This document shows, piece after piece, positions 1 to 7,075 of a stretch of 64,000 bases of DNA. A program made the position numbers and the translations under genes. The stretch is from Streptococcus suis (lineage in GTDB: Bacteria > Bacillota > Bacilli > Lactobacillales > Streptococcaceae). Under the pieces are notes generated by a model, which was not told where the DNA came from, made no database searches, and saw only the letters and a list, made by a program, of their open reading frames with translations. Each line of letters starts with the position of its first letter. Position 1 is the first letter of the stretch. Location: NCBI RefSeq assembly GCF_002960625.1, contig NZ_POJH01000055.1:1-64000 (forward strand), read 5' to 3'.

Positions 1-96
1 ATGAAACACGCCAAAGTAAACAATTTAAGTACCGTTACTTATGAGCAAGTATTGTCTATTTTTAATAGTTATCTATTATTTAACGGGAGGAAATAA
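1..96 (+). CDS. erm(B): 3' end of erm(B), 23S rRNA adenine-N6 methyltransferase (partial)
   Basis: The window opens in frame inside a coding region. It reads 31 codons, from [16 protein letters not shown] to SYLLFNGRK, and stops with TAA at 94-96. I recognise this as the carboxy end of ErmB, the methylase that dimethylates A2058 of 23S rRNA and gives macrolide, lincosamide and streptogramin B resistance. Only the tail is visible, so whether the gene upstream is intact cannot be judged. The ATG at position 1 is an internal Met codon, not the start. The plasmid copy-control genes that follow fit an inc18-type source. Identity is from memory of the ErmB tail, not from a search. Confidence 0.9.
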
Positions 97-100
97 TTCT

Positions 101-232
101 ATGAGTCGCTTTTGTAAATTTGGAAAGTTACACGTTACTAAAGGGAATGTAGATAAATTATTAGGTATACTACTGACAGCTTCCAAGGAGCTAAAGAGGT
201 CCCTAGCGCCTACGGGGAATTTGTATCGATAA
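101..232 (+). CDS. 43-residue ORF downstream of erm(B), function unknown
   Basis: The ORF starts at ATG 101, four bases after the erm(B) stop. The erm(B) 3' end itself supplies a GGGAGG ribosome binding site at about 84-89. The product is small and basic (begins MSRFCKFGKLHV) with no recognised domain. Its stop (TAA 230-232) lies in the loop of a long palindrome, and the same frame continues past the stop into the topoisomerase remnant. It may be a real small gene or a by-product of the join between erm(B) and the topoisomerase fragment. Confidence 0.4.
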   Translation: MSRFCKFGKLHVTKGNVDKLLGILLTASKELKRSLAPTGNLYR

Positions 233-264
233 GGGGTACAAATTCCCACTAAGCGCTCGGGACC
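198..264. repeat. Extended imperfect palindrome after erm(B)
   Basis: Outer arms GGTCCCTAGCG (198-208) and CGCTCGGGACC (254-264) pair with one mismatch. Inner arms GGGAATTTGTA (215-225) and TACAAATTCCC (237-247) pair perfectly. The whole could fold into one long hairpin in single-stranded DNA or RNA. There is no T-run, so it is not a standard terminator. A lagging-strand origin or recombination hot spot of the parent plasmid is possible, but that is inference. Confidence 0.7.
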
Positions 265-526
265 CCTTGTAGGAAAATGTCCTAAGTGTGGCAACAATAT
301 TGTATTAAAAAAATCGTTTTATGGTTGTTCAAATTATCCTGAATGTACCTTCACTTTAGCTGAACATTTTAGAAAGAAAAAACTCACCAAAACAAATGTA
401 AAAGAATTACTAGAGGGAAAAGAAACCCTGGTAAAAGGAATCAAAACGAAAGATAGAAAGTCCTACAATGCCGTTGTAAAAATCGGAGAAAAGGGATATA
501 TTGATTTTATATCTTTCTCAAAATAA
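233..526 (+). pseudogene. C-terminal remnant of a type IA DNA topoisomerase
   Basis: The frame after the stop at 230-232 reads a topoisomerase zinc-finger motif: VGKCPKCGNNIV, then SFYGCSNYPECTFT, with four cysteines arranged CxxC...CxxxxxC. A basic tail with KKLTKTNVKELL and LVKGIK follows, ending at TAA 524-526. This matches the carboxy end of plasmid or ICE-borne topoisomerase I/III enzymes. The catalytic domains with the active-site Tyr are missing and no start codon serves this piece, so it is a truncated pseudogene. inc18 plasmids carry such a topoisomerase gene, in line with the copy-control genes downstream. Confidence 0.8.
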
Positions 527-530
527 ACAT

Positions 531-556
531 AAAAGCCCTTTAAAGAGGGCTTTTAT
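531..556 (+). terminator. Rho-independent terminator after topoisomerase remnant
   Basis: Stem AAAAGCCCT (531-539) pairs with AGGGCTTTT (546-554), five bases after the stop codon of the remnant, and ends in a T-rich run. Confidence 0.75.
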
Positions 557-561
557 ATATT

Positions 562-624
562 AATCACAAATCACTTATCACAAATCACAAGTGATTAATC
601 ACAAATCACAAGTGATTAATCACT
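562..624. promoter_or_regulatory. Nine tandem omega-type heptads (operator)
   Basis: Nine 7-bp units match WATCACW with no gaps: AATCACA, AATCACT, TATCACA, AATCACA, AGTGATT (inverted), AATCACA, AATCACA, AGTGATT (inverted), AATCACT. The omega repressor of the inc18 plasmid pSM19035 is known to bind such arrays in front of its cop, delta and omega promoters. The array runs directly into the -35 box of the cop promoter. No omega gene is visible in this window. Confidence 0.85.
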
Positions 625-652
625 TGTTTATTAAGATATTAAAAGCTATAAT
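624..652 (+). promoter_or_regulatory. Promoter of the cop repressor gene
   Basis: -35 TTGTTT (624-629), a 17-bp spacer and a perfect -10 TATAAT (647-652). The last omega heptad shares one base with the -35, so bound omega would block polymerase. Confidence 0.75.
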
Positions 653-698
653 TTAAATAAAGCGTGAATTTTATGACACAAAAAGAGGGGGGAGAAAC

Positions 699-998
699 TT
701 GGAACTAGCATTTAGAGAAAGCTTAAAAAAGATGAGAGGTACCAAATCAAAAGAAAAATTCTCCCAAGAATTAGAAATGAGTAGATCAAATTATTCACGA
801 ATAGAATCAGGAAAATCAGATCCAACCATAAAAACACTAGAACAAATTGCAAAGTTAACTAACTCAACGCTAGTAGTGGATTTAATCCCAAATGAGCCAA
901 CAGAACCAGAACCAGAAACAGAACAAGTAACATTGGAGTTAGAAATGGAAGAAGAAAAAAGCGATATACTAGATATAACGAAACAACGAACTGAATAA
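699..998 (+). CDS. copR: CopR/CopS/CopF-type plasmid copy-number repressor
   Basis: 99 residues from a TTG start at 699, chosen because a strong GGGGGGAG site sits just upstream. The N-terminal two thirds is an XRE-type helix-turn-helix (EKFSQELEMSRSNYSRIESG). The tail is very acidic and contains QVTLELEME, the short beta-strand I remember as stabilising CopR of pIP501. In inc18 plasmids this dimeric repressor shuts down the rep mRNA promoter and, indirectly, sets antisense RNAIII levels. Here the heptad operator, promoter, repressor and rep leader are all kept, but rep itself is missing. The repressor is therefore an orphan that could still act in trans on a related plasmid. Confidence 0.88.
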   Translation: MELAFRESLKKMRGTKSKEKFSQELEMSRSNYSRIESGKSDPTIKTLEQIAKLTNSTLVVDLIPNEPTEPEPETEQVTLELEMEEEKSDILDITKQRTE

Positions 999-1004
999 AG
1001 AATA

Positions 1005-1245
1005 CAAAAAAAGAGCCACGACCAGTTAAAGCCTGAGAAACTTTAACTGCGAGCCTTAATTGATTACCACCAATCAATTAAAGAAGTCGAGACCCAAAAT
1101 TTGGTAAAGTATTTAATTACTTTATTAATCAGATACTTAAATATCTGTAAACCCATTATATCGGGTTTTTGAGGGGATTTCAAGTCTTTAAGAAGATACC
1201 AGGCAATCAATTAAGAAAAACTTAGTTGATTGCCTTTTTTGTTGT
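1005..1245 (+). promoter_or_regulatory. Rep mRNA leader with attenuator; presumed RNAIII antisense locus
   Basis: Directly after copR comes a highly structured untranslated stretch. It holds a small hairpin with AAACCC and GGGTTT arms (about 1150-1172) followed by T's, and a long hairpin pairing GGCAATCAA with TTGATTGCC (about 1203-1235) followed by TTTTTT. In pIP501 and pSM19035 this position holds the leader whose folding is controlled by antisense RNAIII, and then repR/repS. The expected rep coding region does not follow: sequence changes character after about 1245. RNAIII itself is inferred from plasmid knowledge. Confidence 0.65.
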
Positions 1246-1262
1246 GATTCAATAGTATTTAA

Positions 1263-1464
1263 AGGGGAGGCGAAAGAGTTACCTAAAAAAATACCTCTAG
1301 GGGATGACTGGAATGCCTTGCAATCAAATAGGTATACGAATTTTAACAATCTATTTACTTCAGCAAATACTGATGAATTATTTTCAAAAACATTTGAAAA
1401 CGATGGAGACGAACGTTCTTATCACAGTGAAGAATTTGATGACGGATTTGAAACAAATCAATAG
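1263..1464 (+). pseudogene. Orphan C-terminal fragment of an unknown protein
   Basis: An open frame ends at TAG 1462-1464 and reads an acidic tail (IPLGDDWNALQSN ... SYHSEEFDDGFETNQ). There is no ATG, GTG or TTG at its front and it runs straight out of the plasmid leader, so it appears to be the 3' end of a gene cut at the junction near 1250. A good terminator follows directly. I do not recognise the family. Its position next to guaA suggests the last gene of an integrated element, but that is a guess. Confidence 0.4.
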
Positions 1465-1472
1465 TATATAAA

Positions 1473-1512
1473 AAGAATTAGCCAGAAAAAATTTCTAGCT
1501 AATTCTTTTTTC
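1473..1512 (+). terminator. Rho-independent terminator at element end
   Basis: Arms AAGAATTAGC (1473-1482) and GCTAATTCTT (1498-1507) pair perfectly. AGAAA/TTTCT extends the stem inside the loop, and a T-run follows. Confidence 0.8.
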
Positions 1513-1619
1513 GGGGGGATTTAGGGGGGAATCAAACGAAGATTCACCCTTTTTAGACTAGTTTGTTCCTGCTAAACTGCTGTAGAATCGCTATTTTGAA
1601 GGTAAATCAAGCCTCTCCA
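1513..1619. other. Junction between foreign DNA and the 3' end of guaA
   Basis: No gene is seen here. The stretch joins the last terminator of the foreign segment to the guaA stop codon. The 3' end of guaA is a known target of tyrosine integrases of ICEs, IMEs and genomic islands, so the guaA tail could be an att site. No second copy of the guaA 3' end occurs in 1-1600, as expected if the other boundary lies left of the window. Confidence 0.35.
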
Positions 1620-3170
1620 TTATTCCCACTCAACCGTAGCTGGTGGTTTGCTTGTGATATCGTAGACGATGCGGTTGACGTGGTCAACTTCGTTTACGAT
1701 GCGGACTGAGATTTTCTGAAGGACTTCCCATGGGAGTTTTGCGAAATCAGCAGTCATTCCATCGACAGAAGTGATAGCACGGATAGCGATAGTGTAGTCG
1801 TATGTCCGACCATCACCCATGACACCTACGGAGCGAACGCCAGTATTGACAGTGAAATATTGCCATACATCGCGGTCAAGACCCGCTTTGGCAATTTCCT
1901 CACGCAAGATAGCGTCAGATTCACGAACAGTTTGGAGTTTTTCTTCTGTGATTTCACCCATGACACGAATAGCAAGACCTGGTCCTGGGAATGGCTGACG
2001 CCATACAACTTCCTCAGGCATCCCAAGAGCAGTACCCAAAGCGCGTACCTCATCTTTGAAGAGAGTGTTGAGCGGTTCAATCAACTTAAACTGCATATCT
2101 TCAGGAAGACCGCCAACGTTGTGGTGAGATTTGATGGTCTCAGCCGTGTCGGTACCAGACTCGATGATATCAGTATAAAGCGTTCCTTGAGCTAGGAATT
2201 CAACATCCGTCAACTTGCTCGCTTCGTCGTCAAAGACGTAAACAAATTCATTACCGATGATTTTACGTTTCTTTTCAGGGTCAGATACGCCAGCAAGTAG
2301 GTCTAAGAAACGCTTAGCAGCATCAACGCGAATAATATTGAGGCCAAACTTGCCACCCAACATCTCCATAACTTGATCGCCTTCATTCTTACGTAGAAGA
2401 CCGTGGTCAACGAAAATACAGGTCAATTGGTCACCGATAGCGCGTTGAAGAAGGACACCGACAACAGATGAGTCAACACCGCCTGAAAGACCAAGTAGAA
2501 CTTTCTTGTCGCCAACTGTTTGGCGGATTTTTTCGATCTCAGTTTCAATGAAGTTTTCCATGGTCCAGTCGCCCTTGGCTCCACAGATACCAAAAGCAAA
2601 GTTTTTCAAAATGTCATTGCCATATACCGAATGACGAACTTCTGGGTGGAACTGGATACCGTAGATACGGCGTTCAGTGTTTTCAATAGCAGCAAAAGGA
2701 CAGTCAGCGGATAGACCAACCAAGTGGAAACCTTCAGGAATTTCAGTTACGGCATCACCATGGCTCATCAGAACCAATTGCTCTTCAGGTGTGTTTGCAA
2801 ATAAGGCTGATTCAGCTTTCAATTGGAGATTTGATTGACCATATTCACGGTTTCCAGCCTCGCCTGCAGGTAGTACCTTACCACCCAATTTATGCGTAAT
2901 CAACTGCATACCGTAGCAAATTCCCAAGACAGGAATTCCTAATTCAAAGATTTCTGGGTCAATATCAAAGGCATTTTCAGCGTAAACAGAGTTTGGACCA
3001 CCAGAGAGAACGATACCAATCGGATTGATGGCACGGACTTCCTCAGCAGTAACCTTGTGATTTTTCAATTCAGAAAAGACACCAAACTCACGAATACGGC
3101 GTGAGATGAGCTGATTGTACTGGCTACCATAATCCAATACAATAATTTTTTGGACATCTTGTTTTGTCAT
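1620..3170 (-). CDS. guaA: GMP synthase (glutamine-hydrolysing)
   Basis: Converts XMP to GMP with ATP and glutamine, the last step of guanine nucleotide synthesis in the cytoplasm. The 516 residues are usual for the family. The N-terminal glutamine amidotransferase has its catalytic Cys near residue 85 (GICYGMQL) and a His in IQFHPEV. The ATP-pyrophosphatase domain has the P-loop [10 protein letters not shown] near 224-233, and the C-terminal dimerisation domain ends KPPATVEWE. It is divergent from the GntR gene. Two PurBox-like sites flank its promoter. It is one of the few - strand genes left of dif. Its 3' end abuts plasmid-derived DNA. Confidence 0.97.
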   Translation of the reverse strand: MTKQDVQKIIVLDYGSQYNQLISRRIREFGVFSELKNHKVTAEEVRAINPIGIVLSGGPNSVYAENAFDIDPEIFELGIPVLGICYGMQLITHKLGGKVLPAGEAGNREYGQSNLQLKAESALFANTPEEQLVLMSHGDAVTEIPEGFHLVGLSADCPFAAIENTERRIYGIQFHPEVRHSVYGNDILKNFAFGICGAKGDWTMENFIETEIEKIRQTVGDKKVLLGLSGGVDSSVVGVLLQRAIGDQLTCIFVDHGLLRKNEGDQVMEMLGGKFGLNIIRVDAAKRFLDLLAGVSDPEKKRKIIGNEFVYVFDDEASKLTDVEFLAQGTLYTDIIESGTDTAETIKSHHNVGGLPEDMQFKLIEPLNTLFKDEVRALGTALGMPEEVVWRQPFPGPGLAIRVMGEITEEKLQTVRESDAILREEIAKAGLDRDVWQYFTVNTGVRSVGVMGDGRTYDYTIAIRAITSVDGMTADFAKLPWEVLQKISVRIVNEVDHVNRIVYDITSKPPATVEWE

Positions 3171-3223
3171 GTTTTTCCCTTTCGTTTTGAAAATAATTCA
3201 AATACTGTTACTTATTTTATCAT

Positions 3224-3308
3224 AAAAACGAACATTTTCCAAACTATAATTGTTAAATATCTGTTTTGCAAACTATGGTGGATTTTTGAAAAAACAGCGT
3301 TCGTTTTT
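3224..3308 (-). promoter_or_regulatory. guaA promoter with two PurBox-like sites
   Basis: Read on the - strand: -35 TTGCAA (plus 3266-3271), a 17-bp spacer and -10 TATAGT (plus 3243-3248). AAAAACGAACATT at 3224-3236 lies at the predicted start point. A second, inverted site (reverse complement AAAAACGAACGCT) at 3296-3308 lies about 60-70 bp upstream. Both differ by one or two bases from the lactic-acid-bacterial PurBox AWWWCCGAACWWT, to which PurR binds. Confidence 0.5.
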
Positions 3309-3443
3309 TTCTGGTTTTTACTGATTTTGTTATAGGGAAATTCAGATGATTGTTTGTCTAGAAAGTTTTTGCAGATAAAAATCGGTCTAGATTGGTCAAA
3401 TTTCGGATATTTTGATAAACTAGGAGTAAGAAAGGCTAATCAG

Positions 3444-4142
3444 ATGAAAGCAGCATATATTACCATTCATGATAAATTAAAAGAACAGATTGACAAGGGA
3501 GTTTGGGCAGTTGGACAACGCTTACCCAGTGAGCGCGATTTGGCTGACGAGTTTGGCGTTTCACGGATGACCTTGCGCCAGGGCATTACCCTGCTGGTCG
3601 AAGAAGGAGTTCTTCAACGTAAGGTGGGGTCTGGAACCTATGTAGCCAGCACACGGGTCCAAGAAAAGATGCGTGGAACAACCTCTTTTACTGAATTGGT
3701 ACAACTCCAAGGGAAAATGCCGAGCAGTCAGTTGTTGTCTTATACTCGTACCAAACCAAATGAGAAAGAAGTTGAGCAACTTGCTTTAGGCAAGGGGGAA
3801 TACGTTATTCGGATGGAGCGGGTTCGCTATGCTGATAATGTACCTGTGGTATATGAGGTAGCCAGCATTCCCGAACGCTTGATTAAGAACGTTCCCAAGG
3901 AAGATGTGACTAACCATTTCTTCAAAACCCTTATTGATAATGGCTATCGGATCGGAACAAGTAAACAAACCATTTTTGCCAGACTGGCTAATGAGAAGGT
4001 TGCCAAATATTTAGAAATTTCAAAAAATCAAGCTATTCTAGCTTTAAGGCAGGTTTCTTATCTGGAAGACGGTCAAGCCTTTGAGTATGTCAATAGCCAG
4101 TATGTTGGTGAACGGTTCGAGTTTTATCTGGAGAATAATTAG
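3444..4142 (+). CDS. GntR-family (HutC/UTRA) transcriptional regulator
   Basis: A 232-residue regulator. The N-terminal winged helix has the typical GntR pattern (GQRLPSERDLADEFGVSRMTLRQGI, read in pieces), and a C-terminal UTRA effector domain ends in a YVGERFEFYLENN tail. The longer reading from 3354 would add 30 residues. I chose ATG 3444 because the domain starts there (MKAAYITIHDKL) and a purine-rich AGGAG/AAAGG stretch precedes it. UTRA regulators usually bind small sugars or amino acids. A GntR gene divergent from guaA also occurs in pneumococci, but the ligand is unknown to me. Confidence 0.85.
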   Translation: MKAAYITIHDKLKEQIDKGVWAVGQRLPSERDLADEFGVSRMTLRQGITLLVEEGVLQRKVGSGTYVASTRVQEKMRGTTSFTELVQLQGKMPSSQLLSYTRTKPNEKEVEQLALGKGEYVIRMERVRYADNVPVVYEVASIPERLIKNVPKEDVTNHFFKTLIDNGYRIGTSKQTIFARLANEKVAKYLEISKNQAILALRQVSYLEDGQAFEYVNSQYVGERFEFYLENN

Positions 4143-4164
4143 TAGCTCTACGCTCGATTGTATG

Positions 4165-4184
4165 ACGTAATATAAATTATGTAA
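4165..4184. repeat. Intergenic palindrome, copy 1
   Basis: One of four copies in this window of a 20-24 bp AT-rich palindrome with arms TTACGTAAT and ATTATGTAA (one mismatch) around a short spacer. This copy lies between the GntR gene and ylxM and lacks the first TT. Others are at 7046, 11077 and 25433. Confidence 0.65.
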
Positions 4185-4243
4185 TCTACATCTGTTTTCT
4201 AGGTACGGAAGCAGATGTTTCTATTTATTTAAGACGGAATTTT

Positions 4244-4252
4244 TGATATAAT
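4244..4252 (+). promoter_or_regulatory. Extended -10 promoter of ylxM (probably leaderless)
   Basis: A perfect extended -10, TGATATAAT (4244-4252), lies seven bases before the A of the ylxM ATG at 4260. Normal spacing puts +1 on that A. No Shine-Dalgarno is visible. Confidence 0.6.
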
Positions 4253-4259
4253 AAACCTT

Positions 4260-4592
4260 ATGGAAATTGAAAAAACCAACCGAATGAACGCCTTGTTTGA
4301 ATTCTATGCAGCCTTGCTGACAGATAAGCAAATGAACTACATTGAGCTATATTATGCAGATGATTATAGCTTGGCTGAAATTGCTGAGGAATTTCAAGTT
4401 AGCCGTCAAGCGGTATATGACAATATTAAACGAACAGAAAAATTGCTGGAAGATTATGAGATGAAGCTGCATATGTATTCTGACTATGTGGTGCGTAGTC
4501 AGATTTTCGACGAAATACTCACTAAGTATCCAGAAGATGCTTATTTGAAGGAAAAAATCGCCATTTTAACCAGCATTGATAATAGAGAGTAA
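4260..4592 (+). CDS. ylxM: YlxM, SRP-associated helix-turn-helix protein
   Basis: A 110-residue UPF0122 protein with a sigma-region-4-like HTH ([23 protein letters not shown]). In streptococci YlxM binds SRP components and modulates the Ffh GTPase cycle, and it belongs to the sat/SRP operon linked to acid tolerance in S. mutans. It lies 12 bp upstream of ffh and is surely co-transcribed. The start at 4260 has no Shine-Dalgarno, and the -10 box sits where the mRNA would begin at the start codon itself. The family N-terminus ([16 protein letters not shown]) supports this start. Confidence 0.93.
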   Translation: MEIEKTNRMNALFEFYAALLTDKQMNYIELYYADDYSLAEIAEEFQVSRQAVYDNIKRTEKLLEDYEMKLHMYSDYVVRSQIFDEILTKYPEDAYLKEKIAILTSIDNRE

Positions 4593-4604
4593 GAGGAGAA
4601 GTAT

Positions 4605-6179
4605 ATGGCTTTTGAAAGCTTAACAGAACGTTTGCAGAGTGTTTTTAAAAACCTACGTCGTAAGGGGAAAATTTCTGAGAGTGACATCCAGGAGGCAACC
4701 AAGGAAATCCGTCTGGCCTTACTAGAAGCCGACGTTGCTCTTCCAGTTGTAAAAGATTTCATCAAAAAAGTACGTGAACGTGCCATTGGTCACGAAGTTA
4801 TTGAAACCCTGAACCCCGCTCAACAAATTATCAAAATCGTTGATGAAGAATTGACGGCTGTATTGGGGTCTGAAACGTCTGACATTATCAAGTCACCAAA
4901 AATTCCAACCATCATCATGATGGCTGGTTTGCAGGGGGCTGGTAAAACAACCTTCACAGGTAAACTGGCCAACAAACTCAAGCAGGAAGAGAATGCTCGT
5001 CCTCTCTTGATTGCGGCGGATATTTATCGTCCAGCTGCCATTGACCAGTTGAAGACCCTTGGTCAACAAATTGATGTACCTGTATTCGAGTTGGGCAATC
5101 AAGTACCTGCCCTGGAGATTGTACGCCAAGGTTTAGAACAAGCCAAAGCCAATCATAATGACTATGTCTTGATTGATACGGCCGGTCGTTTGCAGATTGA
5201 CCAAGCTCTCATGGCCGAATTGAGAGAAATCAAAGACTTTGCCCAACCAAATGAAATTCTCTTGGTTGTCGATGCCATGATTGGTCAGGAAGCTGCCAAC
5301 GTTGCGCGTGAATTCAATGATCAACTGGCTATTACTGGTGTGATTTTGACTAAGATTGACGGCGATACACGTGGTGGTGCAGCCTTGTCTGTCCGTCACA
5401 TTACTGGTCAGCCAATCAAATTCACCGGTACTGGTGAAAAAATCACAGATATTGAAACCTTCCATCCAGACCGTATGTCTTCTCGTATCTTAGGTATGGG
5501 TGACATGCTGACCTTGATTGAAAAAGCCAGCAAAGAATACGACGAGAAGAAATCATTGGAACTCGCTGAAAAAATGCGTGAAAATACCTTTGATTTCAAC
5601 GATTTCATTAATCAGCTGGACCAAGTTCAGAATATGGGACCTATGGAAGACCTGCTGAAGATGATTCCAGGTATGGCTGGTAACCCAGCCCTTGCCAACT
5701 TAAAAGTTGACGAGCGTGAAATTGCACGAAAACGTGCAATTGTATCATCTATGACACCAACTGAACGTGAAAATCCTGATTTGTTGACACCGAGCCGTCG
5801 CCGTCGTATTGCTAACGGTTCAGGAAATAGCTTTGTAGAAGTTAATAAATTTATCAAAGATTTCAACCAAGCCAAAACAATGATGCAAGGTGTCATGTCT
5901 GGTGATATGAGCAAGATGATGAAGCAAATGGGTATTAACCCAAATAATCTTCCTAAAAATATGCCAAATATGAATGGTATGGATATGTCTGCTCTTGAAG
6001 ACATGATGGGCGGTGCAGGAATGCCAGATATGAGCCAACTGATGGGAGGAGCTGGTATGCCAGATATGTCCCAAATGTTTGGAGGCGGTTTGAAAGGTAA
6101 AATTGGTGAGTTTGCTATGAAACAAGCCATGAAACGCCAAGCCAATAAAATCAAGAAAGCCAAAAAGAAGAGAAAATAA
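4605..6179 (+). CDS. ffh: Signal recognition particle GTPase Ffh
   Basis: 524 residues. The N domain runs to about residue 90. The G domain has the P-loop GLQGAGKTT and DTAGRLQ, TKIDGD and GTGEK motifs. The methionine-rich M domain near the end (MMKQMGINPNN, repeated MPDMSQ units) binds signal peptides and 4.5S RNA. It targets nascent membrane and secreted proteins to FtsY and SecYEG. The GAGGAG ribosome site sits eight bases before ATG. The M-domain tail carries a short internal duplication (GGAGMPDMSQLM, GGAGMPDMSQMF). A terminator overlaps the stop codon. Confidence 0.98.
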   Translation: MAFESLTERLQSVFKNLRRKGKISESDIQEATKEIRLALLEADVALPVVKDFIKKVRERAIGHEVIETLNPAQQIIKIVDEELTAVLGSETSDIIKSPKIPTIIMMAGLQGAGKTTFTGKLANKLKQEENARPLLIAADIYRPAAIDQLKTLGQQIDVPVFELGNQVPALEIVRQGLEQAKANHNDYVLIDTAGRLQIDQALMAELREIKDFAQPNEILLVVDAMIGQEAANVAREFNDQLAITGVILTKIDGDTRGGAALSVRHITGQPIKFTGTGEKITDIETFHPDRMSSRILGMGDMLTLIEKASKEYDEKKSLELAEKMRENTFDFNDFINQLDQVQNMGPMEDLLKMIPGMAGNPALANLKVDEREIARKRAIVSSMTPTERENPDLLTPSRRRRIANGSGNSFVEVNKFIKDFNQAKTMMQGVMSGDMSKMMKQMGINPNNLPKNMPNMNGMDMSALEDMMGGAGMPDMSQLMGGAGMPDMSQMFGGGLKGKIGEFAMKQAMKRQANKIKKAKKKRK

Positions 6180-6197
6180 TCTCTTCTTTTTACTTTT
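6165..6197 (+). terminator. Terminator overlapping the ffh stop codon
   Basis: Arms AAGAAGAGA (6165-6173) and TCTCTTCTT (6180-6188) are perfect, and a T-rich tract follows. The left arm encodes the last Lys/Arg codons of Ffh. Confidence 0.8.
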
Positions 6198-6314
6198 TTG
6201 TTCGAAGTGGTTAAGTTGTAGCAATAGAAAATAGGAGTAGGATGGTAGAAAAGAGCGCTATTTTGCATTTTAAATTTCCGTTATAAAGGAAAGTTTTAAA
6301 GAAATCCCTTATAC

Positions 6315-6343
6315 TGGACATTTTCCGTGATGTCCGTTACAAT
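6315..6343 (+). promoter_or_regulatory. satD promoter with an inverted repeat across the core
   Basis: -35 TGGACA (6315-6320), a 17-bp spacer and -10 TACAAT (6338-6343). GGACAT (6316-6321) and ATGTCC (6330-6335) form a palindrome starting inside the -35 and ending in the spacer, a typical place for a repressor site. Confidence 0.6.
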
Positions 6344-6374
6344 AGAAAAAATAACGATAAACAAAGGACAAGTC

Positions 6375-7040
6375 ATGAATTATATCGCAATAATAGGAAA
6401 TATTATCCATTCAAAACAGGTTTCTCAGCGTTCAAATACTATAGAAGGTCTAAAACAGCAGCTGAATAGTATCAATTATTCTTTTTCCCAGAACTTAGCA
6501 TCGCCATTTACCCTTACAAAGGGAGATGAGTTTCAAGCTCTATGCAAGCCAAACCCGTATATTTTTTTGATGATTGACCAAATTCAACTGGCCTTTCGTG
6601 ATCAGCTAGAAATTAAATTTGGAATTGGTCTGGGGGAAATTTTGACAGCCATCGACCCCAAACAAAGCATTGGAGTGGATGGACCTGCTTATTGGGAAGC
6701 GCAAAAAGCGATAAAGGTCATTCAAGATAAGGATGATTATGGTAGTAGCCTAGTTGCTTTTTCTTCTGAATACAAGCAAATCGACCGTGTTATCAATCCT
6801 TTACTTACTTCAAGTGATTTTATCAAAGCTACTTGGAATAGTTCACAAACAGACTTGTTTGAATTCTTAATCAGCAATAAAATCTATCAGGAAGAATTTA
6901 AGCAAAAGCCAATTGCCGAGAAGATGAAGCTTAGTCAAAGTGCCTTTACCAAACGCTTGAAGTCCAGTGGAATAAAACTTTATTTCCGAAATCGAAAAAC
7001 AGCTATGGATTTAATCCTGCAGCTCAGTCAAAGAAGCTAA
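6375..7040 (+). CDS. satD: SatD-family protein with C-terminal helix-turn-helix
   Basis: 221 residues from ATG 6375. I chose this over an upstream frame start at 6327 because AAAGGA lies at a good distance and the family begins MNYIAIIGNIIHSK. SatD belongs to the sat/SRP locus of streptococci (secretion and acid tolerance). The middle part has a cyclase-like fold feel (FTLTKGDEFQ, FGIGLGEI). The end reads as an HTH (IAEKMKLSQSAFTKRLKSS). It follows ffh on the same strand but has its own promoter with a palindrome, which suggests autoregulation. Its biochemical activity is not known to me. Confidence 0.75.
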   Translation: MNYIAIIGNIIHSKQVSQRSNTIEGLKQQLNSINYSFSQNLASPFTLTKGDEFQALCKPNPYIFLMIDQIQLAFRDQLEIKFGIGLGEILTAIDPKQSIGVDGPAYWEAQKAIKVIQDKDDYGSSLVAFSSEYKQIDRVINPLLTSSDFIKATWNSSQTDLFEFLISNKIYQEEFKQKPIAEKMKLSQSAFTKRLKSSGIKLYFRNRKTAMDLILQLSQRS

Positions 7041-7045
7041 TTATA

Positions 7046-7070
7046 TTTACATAATTTATATTGTGTAAAC
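7046..7070. repeat. Intergenic palindrome, copy 2
   Basis: Same family as the copies at 4165, 11077 and 25433, here in the opposite orientation and slightly diverged (TTTACATAAT...TTGTGTAAA). It lies between the convergent satD and acetyltransferase genes, directly before a T-run. Confidence 0.6.
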
Positions 7071-7075
7071 TTTTT

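Noticed and set aside
559-630. CRISPR-like array in the ATCAC repeats
   Set aside because: The units are 7 bp, gapless and partly inverted, with no spacers. They match omega heptads instead.
1860-2195. 111-codon ORF antisense to guaA
   Set aside because: Codon shadow of a conserved gene; no ribosome site and no family resemblance.
5627-6268. Long ORFs antisense to the ffh M domain
   Set aside because: Caused by the methionine-rich repeats of Ffh read backwards; no start signal.
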